From Ehretia macrophylla (taxonomy: Eukaryota; Streptophyta; Magnoliopsida; Boraginales; Ehretiaceae): DNA of 64,000 nucleotides. Location of the stretch: the NCBI GenBank assembly GCA_037974665.1, contig CM075775.1, forward strand, positions 29,889,732 through 29,953,731. Direction: 5' to 3'. Positions within the stretch are counted from its first letter, which is position 1. Each line of letters begins with the position of its first letter. The position numbers and the translations under genes are program-made. The notes under the pieces were generated by a model, which did not search any database, was not told the DNA's origin, and saw only the letters and a program-made list of their open reading frames with translations. Below are positions 1 through 10,200 of this stretch, one piece after another.

Positions 1-1
1 T

Positions 2-125
2 CTATTATTTACAAAAGTCTCACCATTGGTCCCTATTGTTTATAAAAGTATTGTTGTTAGTCCATATTATTTATAAAAATATCTCTATTAGTCCTTATTG
101 TATAAAAAGTCTTCCAATTAATCTG
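2..125. repeat. 31-bp minisatellite, about four units
   Basis: Four imperfect units begin at about 3, 34, 65 and 96, each opening with a TATTATTT or TATTGT-like word and closing near GGTCC or AGTCC. The spacing is exactly 31 bp. The array is cut by the left edge of the window, so its real length is unknown. No gene lies in 126-556, which is AT-rich. Confidence 0.7.
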
Positions 126-556
126 TAACATTAACTTACTGTTAAAAACTTAACATATTTTAGGAGTATAATAGTAATTTTATCAAAATTTTATTTCTTT
201 TTTTTAATTGGATAATATATCAATTTTTTTTTTGGTTAAATCCAAATACTACCCCTAATGTTTACATCAAGTGACACTTATTAACCCTCTCTTTTAAAAA
301 TAACCACTTATTAACCCTCAACTCAAGTCAACCTTTATGTTAAAAATAACATAAACTTTCTAAATTACCCCCTTATAATTTAAAATACATTCTTATAGTT
401 CGACAATCGAAATATTAAAAATTCATATTTTTTTTTTCAAGAAAAGAAAAATCAAATATCTAAAGTAAATATTATTTGTAGGAGAAGAAGTTGTTGTAGT
501 AGAAGTATAATCACTCATCTTTTCATCATTTTCATCTCTCTCTCTCTATCTCTACA

Positions 557-1005
557 ATGGCGTACACTGGGCTATTCCAAGAGAGACTCATTTTCATCAT
601 CTCCTTCCACCACCGTCTCTAACCGCTTCTCCACCGTCGCCACACTTTTACCTCTCCCTTCACCTTTCGGCGGCCTCACCCCCACCTTCCCCTCCTCCGA
701 CCTCTGTGACACCGCTTACGAGATCTTCGTCACTGCTAATCGCTCATCTACCTCCAAACCCCTCTCGTACACTCCCAATGCCACCGCCAATTCTCATTCT
801 TCTGCTGTGGCTGCTACAACTGATAGATCTCCATCACCGTTTTGCGGCTTCCAAGATGAAGAAGGCTTTGGGGCTAAGATCCAGCTCGAATGCGGGCTTA
901 TCAAAGAAGAGTGAGGGAAGTTCGGGCTCCCGCTCGGGCTCGGGCTCGAAGGTGAAGAAGCCAGTAACAGTAGGTGAGTTGATGAGGGTACCTGAGGGCA
1001 AGTAG
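557..1005 (+). pseudogene. Broken first exon of an UNC-13/PATROL1-like (MUN, DUF810) protein
   Basis: The reading frames resemble the N-terminus of plant UNC-13 homologues such as Arabidopsis PATROL1, a MUN-domain protein that delivers plasma-membrane cargo such as the proton pump. Two landmarks are recognisable: a DLCDTAYEIF-like block near 700-730, and AASKMKKALGLRSSS followed by a Ser/Gly linker and KKPVTVGELMR near 848-988. The blocks lie in different frames, so at least one frameshift separates them near 830-850, and an earlier one follows the ATG at 557. After GELMR the sequence reads AGGGTACC, which could be the intact gene's exon 1 donor. None of the large remaining protein (about 1000 residues in the family) is found downstream. 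I read it as a truncated, frameshifted gene fragment. The assignment rests on remembered family motifs. Confidence 0.65.
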
Positions 1006-1254
1006 CAAAGATTGCAATATAAGTTGCCTTGGATACCTTCTGATGCATAAGTGGTAATAGGAAGTAGTGTCATGGAAATTTCTGAAAAATAGGGTTCATC
1101 GTAGGAGTTTTTTCTTGGGGTGTCTTTGCTGCTTGGGTAGATAGCCAGGCATTGTGGGTGGAGGGTTGGGGTCACGTGAAGGCTTGGGTTGAGGGATTGG
1201 GCTCTGCCGGCAGCCGGATGTGGGTGGTGGGTTTGGGTCAACTGACTCCAACTG

Positions 1255-1332
1255 TGTGTGTTGTGGGTGTGTGCGTGCTGTGTGTTATGGGTGTGTGTGT
1301 GTTGCGTGTTGTGTGTTGTGTGTGTTCTGTGG
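1255..1332. repeat. GT-rich low-complexity tract
   Basis: An imperfect run of TGTGT, TGTGGG and TGTTGTG words. Open frames across it are artefacts of composition. Upstream (1141-1250) is G-rich and unassigned. Confidence 0.8.
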
Positions 1333-2387
1333 TGGTGGAAGGTGGATGAGGAAGACGAATAAAAAAAAGAAAAGATTTTCATTAAAAAATAATAATAAAA
1401 AAGATTTTCCTTAAATAATATGGATAATTAAGTAATTTTGGTTATTATTTTATCTTTATTGATATATTTTAAAATATATACTGCAATGGCAGAATGGACA
1501 TTTTTGTTTATAATATAGGGTAAAATGGACATTTGGCCTTGCATATCATATCACCTCAATTTGATTCTATTAAATGCCAATGCCACATGTGCAAGGGTGT
1601 AATAGACTTTTCTTAATTTATTTAAATCAAATGAAATATTACACATTAAATTTAATGGGTTCTACTGCCATGTGTTGAGTCCTCTGACCACGTGTTGAGT
1701 CCACGTGTCTGCGGTAGATTTGTCACAACCTCATAGAAGAACAACCCCATAGTTAGTGGGCGCGTCTTCTTTTGGCGGCGTGGTTCTTGGATAAGAAATG
1801 TTGAGAAAAAACTTGCATTCCCAATTATAATATTATTTAGATTTTAGCTAATTTATAATATAAATTGAATCTAATTTTTTTTGTAAATCTAATTTAGTCC
1901 TATTTAAATTACAATTTTCTCACACTTAAAATGAAAATTATATTACTAGATCAAACGAGCAATAATACAAATTATTTCTTAACTAGCAATCTCTCTGTAG
2001 TTAATGATATCCTTGATTATGGTCTAATTATCTTTTATCTTTTTAAACATTTATTTTTATCATTGTGTTCTAATTTTCTTTGAAACAATTTACTTCTTGT
2101 GCAAAAAGTAAATTACTTATTGCAAGAAAAAAATTAACACACAAAACACACGAAAATATATCACTTGCATTATAAATCTACACAGAAATAAATTACACAT
2201 TGCAAATTGACTATATAAACATAATATTTAGAATAGAGTTTTGTGAATAAAATGTAACTCAACAGGTAATCAAAATATGTGTGTTCAGCATTTGTAGTTT
2301 GTGTTTCGACCAAAAAAAAAAAAAAAATTGTAGTTTGTGTGCTGGTCCCAGTATGAGTACGAGGTATTGCCTGACTAATTTGGCCAA
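1333..2387. other. AT-rich intergenic, no gene seen
   Basis: No coding signal, RNA gene or clean transposon ends were found. Short ORFs are chance frames in A/T-rich sequence. Confidence 0.6.
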
Positions 2388-2481
2388 GAAACAAGTTTTT
2401 CATTAAAAAAAAAAATTAGAAAGATAATAATGTTTAAAACAATTAAAAAAATAATAATGTCATCATAATTAAGCGTCCTTA

Positions 2482-3693
2482 GGCCATCTTTAACAGTTTC
2501 TCTATTTTTCTCCTTACATGTAAGGAATTTTGGTCATTTATCTACATGTTGGGATTTTCTATTTCAGTTTAACTCCAACAGCTTCCATACATTCTGATTT
2601 TAGAGAATCCCTATTTTAGAGTCACTCCAGCAGCTTCTCTATTTTAGGAAATCTTTATTTTTATTTTACTCCAAAGTCTCTCCTACGTATTATTTTTAAT
2701 TAAAAATTGTATTAATAATTTTACATTTTTTAGTTGAATTTGGTAATTATATATGATGAATTTTTATTTTTAATTACTAATATTTGTTTTTTTTGGTTTT
2801 TTTTTTATTTTAACTTTTCCAACATTTTTGTATTTCTTTATTTCTTTACTCAAATCTAAGTTTAGAACTAAACAAAGTAGAAATAAAAGGGAAAAGGAAT
2901 TATTCATGCCAAATTGTAATTAATAAACTTAGATAAGCTAAGTAACAATTAAAAAAATTTAGCTATGTCAAACTGTAATTAATAATAATAGATAATTTAA
3001 ATTATAATTAAACAAAAATTAAAACCCTAAATTATATAAATCCCTTCCCCACTTTTTTTTTTCCATCAGCCGCCTCCCTCTCAAAAAAACCATCGATCTT
3101 CATCTTTCGCCGCCGTCCCCCCCTCCCCCCCCGATGGCAAATCACCCAACAGCCACTGCCACCACCACGCCGTGCCACCACCACGCTGTGCCACTACCAC
3201 GTCGTGCCACCACCACGCGACCACCATATCAAACCACCCAACAACCACTATTCTACCACCCAACAGCCACCATATCACCACCACGCGGCCACCACCACAG
3301 CAAGCCATAAGTTTGCTCCTCTTTTTCGTGAAATTTTTTTAAGAAACTTTTTGGATGCAATTTTTTTTTTTTTAGGTGAAACTTCTTTTTCCAAATTGTT
3401 TGTTAAAAAAAAAATTACTTGTGGTTTTTGGTTTCTGCTTTTGTGGCTGATTTCTTTCATATTTTTGACCGTTGGAGACATGGTTTTTTTTTTTCTTTTT
3501 TTTTTACTGACAGTTGGTTTTCAGAATGATTTAGGGCATTTGTTCAGCATCTCTACATGTGGAGATGCTGAAAATTGAATGTAGAGATTCTCTTTGTAGA
3601 GAATCACTAGAGAACCTGTTGGAGATATTTATCTCCATCTTATTCTTTATATGTATGATAAAATGCTTTTTACAGATCCTATTGGAGATGGCC
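2482..3693. mobile_element. PIF/Harbinger-like non-autonomous element, TSD TTA
   Basis: The left end reads GGCCATCTTTAACAG. The right end, reverse-complemented, reads GGCCATCTCCAATAG, giving an imperfect terminal inverted repeat. It is flanked by TTA at 2479-2481 and 3694-3696. The paralogous locus near 61595 has one TTA and no insert, which is the expected empty site. The ends and the 3-bp TTA duplication fit the PIF/Harbinger superfamily. The interior (about 1.2 kb) encodes no transposase. It includes a CCACCA-rich stretch at 3150-3300 whose frames are compositional. No other gene is visible here. Confidence 0.8.
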
Positions 3694-4628
3694 TTAAGTA
3701 AAATATATATAATGAATCCACTAGCATCTGCAGCAAGGTCACGTGGGCCTAAGCATCTAAGGACCGACTTAGTTTTATTTACGTGAGGCTTCGACGTTAA
3801 GTAAATTCTAAGTGGTCAAATTGAACACTCAACTCCAACAATGCTTTATTATGGCCCTTTAAAATCCTCTTTTAATTAATATTTTATTTTAGCTTCTTTA
3901 ATTTTTTTTATCTTAATCATCCATTTTATTCTTAAATTATAAAATAAACTTGACCATTCAATTAAAAAACATAATTAAACCAAAAAAAAAAATTTATCCC
4001 TCATTTGAAACTAATGCCTAACGAAACCAAATTTCAAATAAAACCCATAGGAAATTGCATGAAGATACAAAGAAGTGTAACAGAAACAACAAAATTCATA
4101 GCATATGACAACTCAAATGGGTCTTTTTAATATTTGAAATTTTCATCAAAATCAAATGGGTCTTTATAATATTTAATTTTTTTTATCATAATCAAATAGA
4201 TCTTTTTTACATTTGAAATTCTTATCAAAATCCAATAGACCTTGTTTCATATTTGAAATATGCTTTTTTTTTAACTGACCCCTTTATTGGAAAAAAAAGA
4301 AGAAAAAAAGAGAAGAAGAAAAAACAGAGCCAAGGTAGAGTTTGTGATTGTGTAAGGATGCAAAGAAGAGAAGTTAAATTCAATGCATATTTCTAAATTA
4401 ACTAAAAACAAAATAATATTATAATGGGGAATTTATGATGCACTCGACACGCAAATGGCTGCTATTCATCAAATTAAATACACATTTACAAAATTAACAT
4501 GTAGCATGGTGATTAGGCCACGCATCGTTATCCACTAGCCTAAAAATTGCATTGAGGCCCCATCGAATATACCCCTCTCTTCAGTGGAACGGTCCAAGGC
4601 GAATATATCCGTAGCGGTAGATTTCACC

Positions 4629-4636
4629 TATAAATA
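4629..4636 (+). promoter_or_regulatory. TATA box of aldolase-like copy 1
   Basis: TATAAATA in the context CACCTATAAATAGACC, about 135 bp before the ATG at 4771. The same site in copy 3 (62977-62984) is degraded to TATATGCA. Copy 2 has TATAAAAC at 41481. Confidence 0.65.
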
Positions 4637-4770
4637 GACCCATGGGACCTTGCAATTTCGGCAATAAATAAATTTGATTTATGCTATTTCCCGCAAAGTC
4701 GTCTCGTTCTGGGGGTTTTAACTCCCACATTCTTTTCTCTTTGTCGGGGAACGAACTTAGTCCACTAGCC

Positions 4771-6668
4771 ATGTCTTCCAACCTTGCGAAAACATTGACA
4801 TTTGGTAAGAGCTAATTAGCAGGCCCTTTCATATAATCTCTTTCAGTTCTAGATTTGTAAATTAAGCATTTATTTATTGCATGATCCTCTCTCTCTCTCT
4901 CCCTGGAGAGTGTAGAGGCTTCCTGTGCTTCAGCCTTTGATGGTCTTGAATTCCGGTTTGGATTCTTGACTTCGCTTCTCTCGGCCCTCACAACGCGTCT
5001 TGTGTTGGCCATAGTTGTGGTGGCCTTTTTGGTGAGTGCGTTTATGGGTGCTATGCCCGTTGATGCTGCTAGCACGGTAGCACCGATGATCTTGGCTGTT
5101 GTTAGCGTTTGACTTGTACTTTTCCTTTTTTCTTGTTCACCCACTCTTTGTACTTTTTCTTTGTTAAATTTATGGGGTTAGTTTTAATCATTTTGAGGTT
5201 TTTAGGGTGTGCCTATATGATATCAGTTTTTAATTATTTTGTTTTTTGGTTTATTTCATGATTATGAAAACTGTCCTTTAGTGAAGTACCTCCCAATATA
5301 TATTTGGCTTTAACCTGATCATTATTAAGATATATATGCCTAAATGAATTCAGTTATTTTTATGCATAAATGTACCATGTTCAGTTTCATCCACGGATCT
5401 GAAGATATTTTCACTGATATTAAGATGTTAGATCACCAGATGTGGTTTTAGTAGATCTGGAAAGCTTCGTAATTTTTGCTCTATTTAGCAATTTTTATAC
5501 TTGGATATGAGGAGAAATTAAAATCGGAATTACATTGATTTGATTTTTCTAATAAAAATTGGAGAAAATTGATGATTTTTTTTCTTTTTCTTTTTTGTCA
5601 TTGCAGATGAGCTTATTGCGAATGCTGAGCGACTTGGCAATCCTAGAAAGTTTATCCTTGACGCTGTTGAGTTTACTGGCATTCCTGGTGCCCCTCAACG
5701 CCTCACTAAGCTTTTTTCTACCACTCCTGGTACCCATCAATGGTTCAATGGTGGTGTTGTTGACGAGGAGACTCTCTACCAGAAGACTGACCAAGGTACA
5801 TTTCTATGATGATTTTCTATATGCTTCGAATATTAGGGATTAATTTTGGAATTTTGTATTCGATCGGCTACTATGTGGATATGATGGTAATTGATTTAAA
5901 TTCTTGATTTGCAGGTTAGCTTGTTGTTGAAGGAGGGTGGAGTCCTCGTTGGAATTCAGGTCCAGATGGGCTCCGTTGAACTTCCTGATGGCCTTGACGA
6001 GCGCTGTCAGGAATACTACAAAAGCCGGGGCTAGGTTTGTCAAATTGGATATAGATCAGCTTGAGATTGATCCCAGAGAGCAATCTGATGAGTTGGTTAT
6101 TGAAAAATATGCGAATTGCTTAGGCCGCTATGCCACTATCTTCCAGGAGAACGGATTGGTCCCAATTGTTGGACCTGAGATCCTTGTCAATGGTTCTGAC
6201 GACGATATTAGTTACAAGGTCACCGATGTATCTGAGCGTGTTCTTGTTGCATCTTACAAGGCATTCAATGACCGCCAAGTCCTTCTCGGGGCTACTCTGT
6301 TGAACCCTCACGCGGTTACTGATCATGGATTAGAGGCACTCAAGGTTGCCCCACAGGTGATCGCTGAGGACACTCTCCGTGTCTTGAACCTCACAGTTTC
6401 AGCTGCTGTTTCTGCTATTATCTTCTCCCATGGGGCGCTGGGTGAGGAAGAGCCAACCTTCTTTGATGCCATTACTAGTCATAATACCAAGAAGCAATGG
6501 CCCATCTCGTCCATTGTAACTCTTAATCCGAACATGCTCATGGATTTTGCTGGAGAAGAGGAAAAAATGGAGATCGCCCAGGCTGCATTCATTCAGTGTT
6601 GCAAATCGAAGGCCAAAGCACCCGTTGTGCAGTTAAGCAATACTTTGTGTGAACAGAATGTAGTTTAG
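4771..6668 (+). pseudogene. Fructose-bisphosphate aldolase-like pseudogene (copy 1)
   Basis: A three-exon class I aldolase relative: exon 1 4771-4804, exon 2 5607-5795, exon 3 5915-6668, with GT-AG introns matching copy 2. Exon 3 opens with an in-frame TAG where copy 2 has GAG. It also has an 8-bp deletion near 5920-5935 and a 1-bp insertion near 6021 relative to copy 2, so the frame is lost and then regained from the AGARF motif. The Schiff-base lysine of the family (GTLLKPN in active enzymes) is Asn here (ATLLNPH), and the first glutamate of the EPEIL motif is Gly. After about 6630 the sequence stops matching copy 2, so the C-terminal extension is missing and a short unrelated tail ends at 6668. 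The Tat element 1 lies 87 bp downstream. Non-functional as an aldolase; the TATA box is intact, so transcription is possible. Confidence 0.85.
4885..5112 (+). other. Open hydrophobic frame in intron 1 of copy 1
   Basis: A 75-codon stop-free frame inside intron 1, with no early ATG, holds a membrane-like stretch including RLVLAIVVVAFLVSAFMG and ends at TGA 5110-5112. The same frame is open in copy 3 (ending 63475-63477). A longer variant with an ATG at 41710 is open in copy 2. I do not recognise the peptide. It could be the relic of a gene captured in the intron, an alternative exon, or chance preserved by recent duplication. Confidence 0.35.
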
Positions 6669-6759
6669 CTGTGTTAAAGGAAACATCACCATAGAGATGG
6701 AACTTCAGTGTCAGATTTTGAACTGCACCATAAAAATAAAATTAAAAAAAAAAAGAATG

Positions 6760-7224
6760 TGACGAGGGGTAACCGAGCTGGGGTGATTTACCCGTGTCGA
6801 GCTGAGACGGGCTAATCTGAGCCGAGCCCATCGCATTCAGCTAAATGCCCAACCTGAATGCTGACCCAACCCCGGAAAATCCCGACTTCAATGCCAGCTG
6901 CTCCGATGGGACATAAAGTATTGATGGGATATAAAGCTGCACTGCATTAAATGATGTCAGACCCGAATTTAGTATAAATAAAGCTCCACCCTCTTCACTT
7001 GGGAGGTAACTCGTCATTAAATGCTCTCAGGTACCTTACCAGCTCGGACATATTAATCATTCGTGCGCCCAAGGGAAAAATCGGGGTCATCACCTCGCCT
7101 TTTCCTTCTTTTCTCTGTGCAGGTGATGTAGCCGACCTGAAAAGTTCAACTCGGAGGCCAACCTGAAACGTTCAGCTCGGCAAGCGTAGCCGAATAGTTC
7201 AACTGCGAGAATCCGACCTCGAAA
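6760..7224 (+). repeat. 5' LTR of element 1
   Basis: 465 bp, starting TGACGAGGGG. A TATAAATA box at 6973-6980 is the likely sense promoter. Length is identical to the 3' LTR, with no net indel. Confidence 0.92.
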
Positions 7225-7227
7225 GTT

Positions 7228-7244
7228 TGGCGCCGTCTGTGGGA
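7228..7244 (+). other. Primer-binding site of element 1
   Basis: TGGCGCCGTCTGTGGGA, 3 bp after the 5' LTR. It begins with the TGG expected for pairing to a tRNA 3' CCA end. The first eight bases match the TGGCGCCG of tRNA-Asp-type plant primer sites, but the rest is not a full match I can verify. Element 2 has the same site at the same spacing. Confidence 0.75.
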
Positions 7245-7291
7245 AACTGTTCTTTCCCTCACTTTCCTTCACCACTCACTGAGAAACCATT

Positions 7292-10200
7292 ATGGTACAA
7301 ACGAGAAGCCATAGTGCACCGGTAGAGGATTCGCCTAACCCGGATGGGGACCTCGAAACCACGCAGGTGCCTAGCCAAAACCCAAACCCAGCCGACGTTG
7401 AGACGAGCCAACGTATACACTTAGCCACTCAAACCAACCCCGCGGTGGAAGGAGAACTCAACTCCAACCTGTCACCAGAGATCAAAATGATGCTGAGGAT
7501 GTTTGAGGAACTCAAAGAACAGGTAGCCCGGCTAGCTGAGGGCTCCTCGGCTCCGCAAGAAGCTACGCCGCGGCCCTTGCGTCCACAGTTCTGCATCCCA
7601 GACCCCAGGCTGAGGACGATGCAGGACCAAGAGGGCTTCCTAGAGCCGGTGGTGAGACCCAGTGAGGCAAGAGGTCCAAGGGCAGTTCAAGCCGACCCCG
7701 AGCAGGCAAAAACCGCGGCCGCCATAGCCAAGGTTATCAACCAGCTCGGCGTAAGCCCCCTCTCACCCGAGGTACTAGCCACGCCACTACCCACCGGCAA
7801 CCGGATGCCCAACCTGGCCGTCTACAATGGAGATGGAGACCCAGCCAGCCACTTGCTCAACTTCGATCACCACATGACCCTGCATGACATGTCCGACCTC
7901 ATGAAGACGAAAATATTCCCGACTACCTTGGTTGGCAATGCCTTGGATTGGTTCCAGAAGCTTCATCCAGGTTCAATTGCAAGTTTCTATCAGCTGGCTG
8001 AGGCTTTCCTCTCCCGCTTTGCGGGGAGCTGGCGCGCCACCCACCACACTTCTACACTGCTACTGGTAAAACAACATAGAGGGGAAAGTTTGAGGGCTTA
8101 CACAGCTAGATTCAATGAAGAGTTCCTTCGAATTCCCAACGTGGAGGACTCCATGGCGTTGATGGCTTACCAGAGTGGGCTCAGGTCGGGCCCCCTTACA
8201 TCTTCATTGGCAATCAACCCTGTGGATACTGTGTCCAAGCTTATGGTGCGAGCAGAAGGGTACATACACTCGGAAGAAATCCATCAGGCAAAGAGGGACG
8301 ATGACAAGGAGAAGGAAGCTGGCAGGAAGGGAGAAACCTCCCGAGCCCAACCTGGGGGAAAAGTCCAAAACGACCGAAGCAAGCAGCCCTAACAGCCAAA
8401 GCAAAACCCCCGGTTCACTATGTTCACTCCCCTCAACACCACAAGGGAGCAGATCCTGATGGAGATCTAGTACCAGAACCATCTGCCTCCAACTCCGAGG
8501 ATGGAAGGCCGACTTGAGAAGCGCAATAGAGCCAAGTATTGCCGCTTCCACCTGGACTACGGCCACACCACCGAAGAGTACAAAGACTTGAAATAGAAGA
8601 TTGAGGCACTGATAGCCCGAGGCCATCTCCGAAGGTACATAGACCCGCAGCCGACCCGAAATCATGATCAAAGAGATAGGGAGAGGATTCCACCCAGGCG
8701 TCAGGCTGGGGGCGGACGTTTGGCTGTGATTGAAACCATTGCAGGAGGACTGGCTTCGGGAGGGGAGACCTCGGCAGGCAGGAAGGGTTATGCTCGGGCT
8801 GGAAGGGAGTATGGACCGGAGTGGGATCCGGCCCCAAGGGCGGATGAGCTCACATTTTCCTCAGAAGACTTGGAGGGGGTAATATTACCCTATGATGACC
8901 CACTGGTGATCAGCGCTGAAATAGCCAACTTCACTGTAAAGAGACTGATGGTGGACACGGGGAGCTCGGCAGAAGTTTTATTCCTCAGCGCTTTTGAGCA
9001 AATGGGGTTGGACATGAGCCGACTCAGGCCATTGAGGGGGACTTTAGCTGGTTTCACTGGGCAAGCACACCGAGCTGAAGGGGTTATTAATCTTCCGCTG
9101 AAGCTGGAGGATGGAGATAAGCAGGTTTCAATGCAAGCCAACTTCATTGTGATAGATTGTAACTCCACCTACAATGGAATTCTAGGTCAGGTGGTGCTCA
9201 ACCATTTCAAGGCCGTTCCATCCACCTACCATTAGGCCATAAAATTCCTGACCCCGGCCGGCACGGCCACCATTCGTGGAGCCCAGCTCTCAGCTCGAGA
9301 ATGTTATGAAAACTCACTCCGACCTAAATATCAGGTCGGCTGGGGACCAGATCTGCCTGAAGAAAAGAAAGATGCTAAGAGAGGAAGGCCAGCTGAAGAC
9401 CTTCAAGAGGTGGAGCTCTCTGATGAAACCAAGAGAGCAAAGATTGGGAGTGAACTCTCTGCCAACCTCAAAAAAGGTATAAGCCAATTTCTTTTAAAGA
9501 ATGAACACATATTCGTCTGGTCTGCCTCTGACATGACAGGTATTGACCCGGATATAATTGAGCATCACCTGAATGTTGACCCAAATCACTATCCGGTAAA
9601 GCAAAAGCGCAGGCACTTCCATTATGATAAGCAACAAATCATAGCAGAAGAGGTGGACAAGTTAGTGGACGCCGGCCACATAAAGAAAATACAGTACCCA
9701 ACCTGGTTGTCCAATGTGGTGCTGGTAACTAAGTCCTCAGGTGGATGGAGACTGTCTATTGATTTCACCGACCTCAACAAAGCCTGCCCTAAGGACTGCT
9801 TCCCTCTACCTCGGATTGATCAAATGGTGGATGCCACCTCCGGGTTCAAGCTATTCTCTTTTATGGATGCCTTCAAAGGCTACAACCAAATCAAGATGGC
9901 TCCCGGAGACAAAGAGAAGATTGCCTTCACCACCGATAAATGACTCTACCACTATGAGGTCATGCCTTTCGGCCTCAAGAATGCCGGAGCTACCTACACT
10001 CGGATGGTGAACAAGGTCTTCAAAAATCAGATTGGCCGGAACATGGAAATCTACGTAGATGACATGCTGGTTAAGAGCAGGAGGGTGGAGGATCATGTAG
10101 CCGACCTGGCTGAAGCCTTCGCCGTAATGGAACACTTCGGGATAAAGCTGAACCCGAAAAAGTGCGCATTCGGCGTCAAGGCAGGCAAATTCCTGGGCTT

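Larger units (their letters stand above)
2388..4770 (+). repeat. Upstream block of aldolase-like copy 1, duplicated at 61498-63135
   Basis: From about 2388 (GAAACAAGTTTTTCATT) the sequence is collinear with 61499 onward and stays so through the promoter, exon 1 and intron 1 of copies 1 and 3. Two gaps interrupt the match: the element at 2482-3693, absent from copy 3, and the element at 62328-62777, absent from copy 1. The upstream match to copy 2 is shorter, starting near 41140. The match shows that copies 1 and 3 arose by duplication of a segment including at least 1 kb of upstream DNA. Confidence 0.85.

Noticed and set aside
834-1414. Frames over the GT-rich tract (182 codons -, 64-65 codons +)
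   Set aside because: They follow from simple-sequence composition (His/Thr or Cys/Val runs).
3081-3578. Coding frames in the CCACCA-rich part of the Harbinger-like element
   Set aside because: Compositional; no transposase motif (no DDE-like order, no Myb-like helix).
4812-5144. 110-codon - strand frame in intron 1 of copy 1, repeated in copy 3
   Set aside because: Basic, low-complexity and antisense to the hydrophobic frame; one of two opposed frames must be fortuitous and this one shows no recognisable motif.
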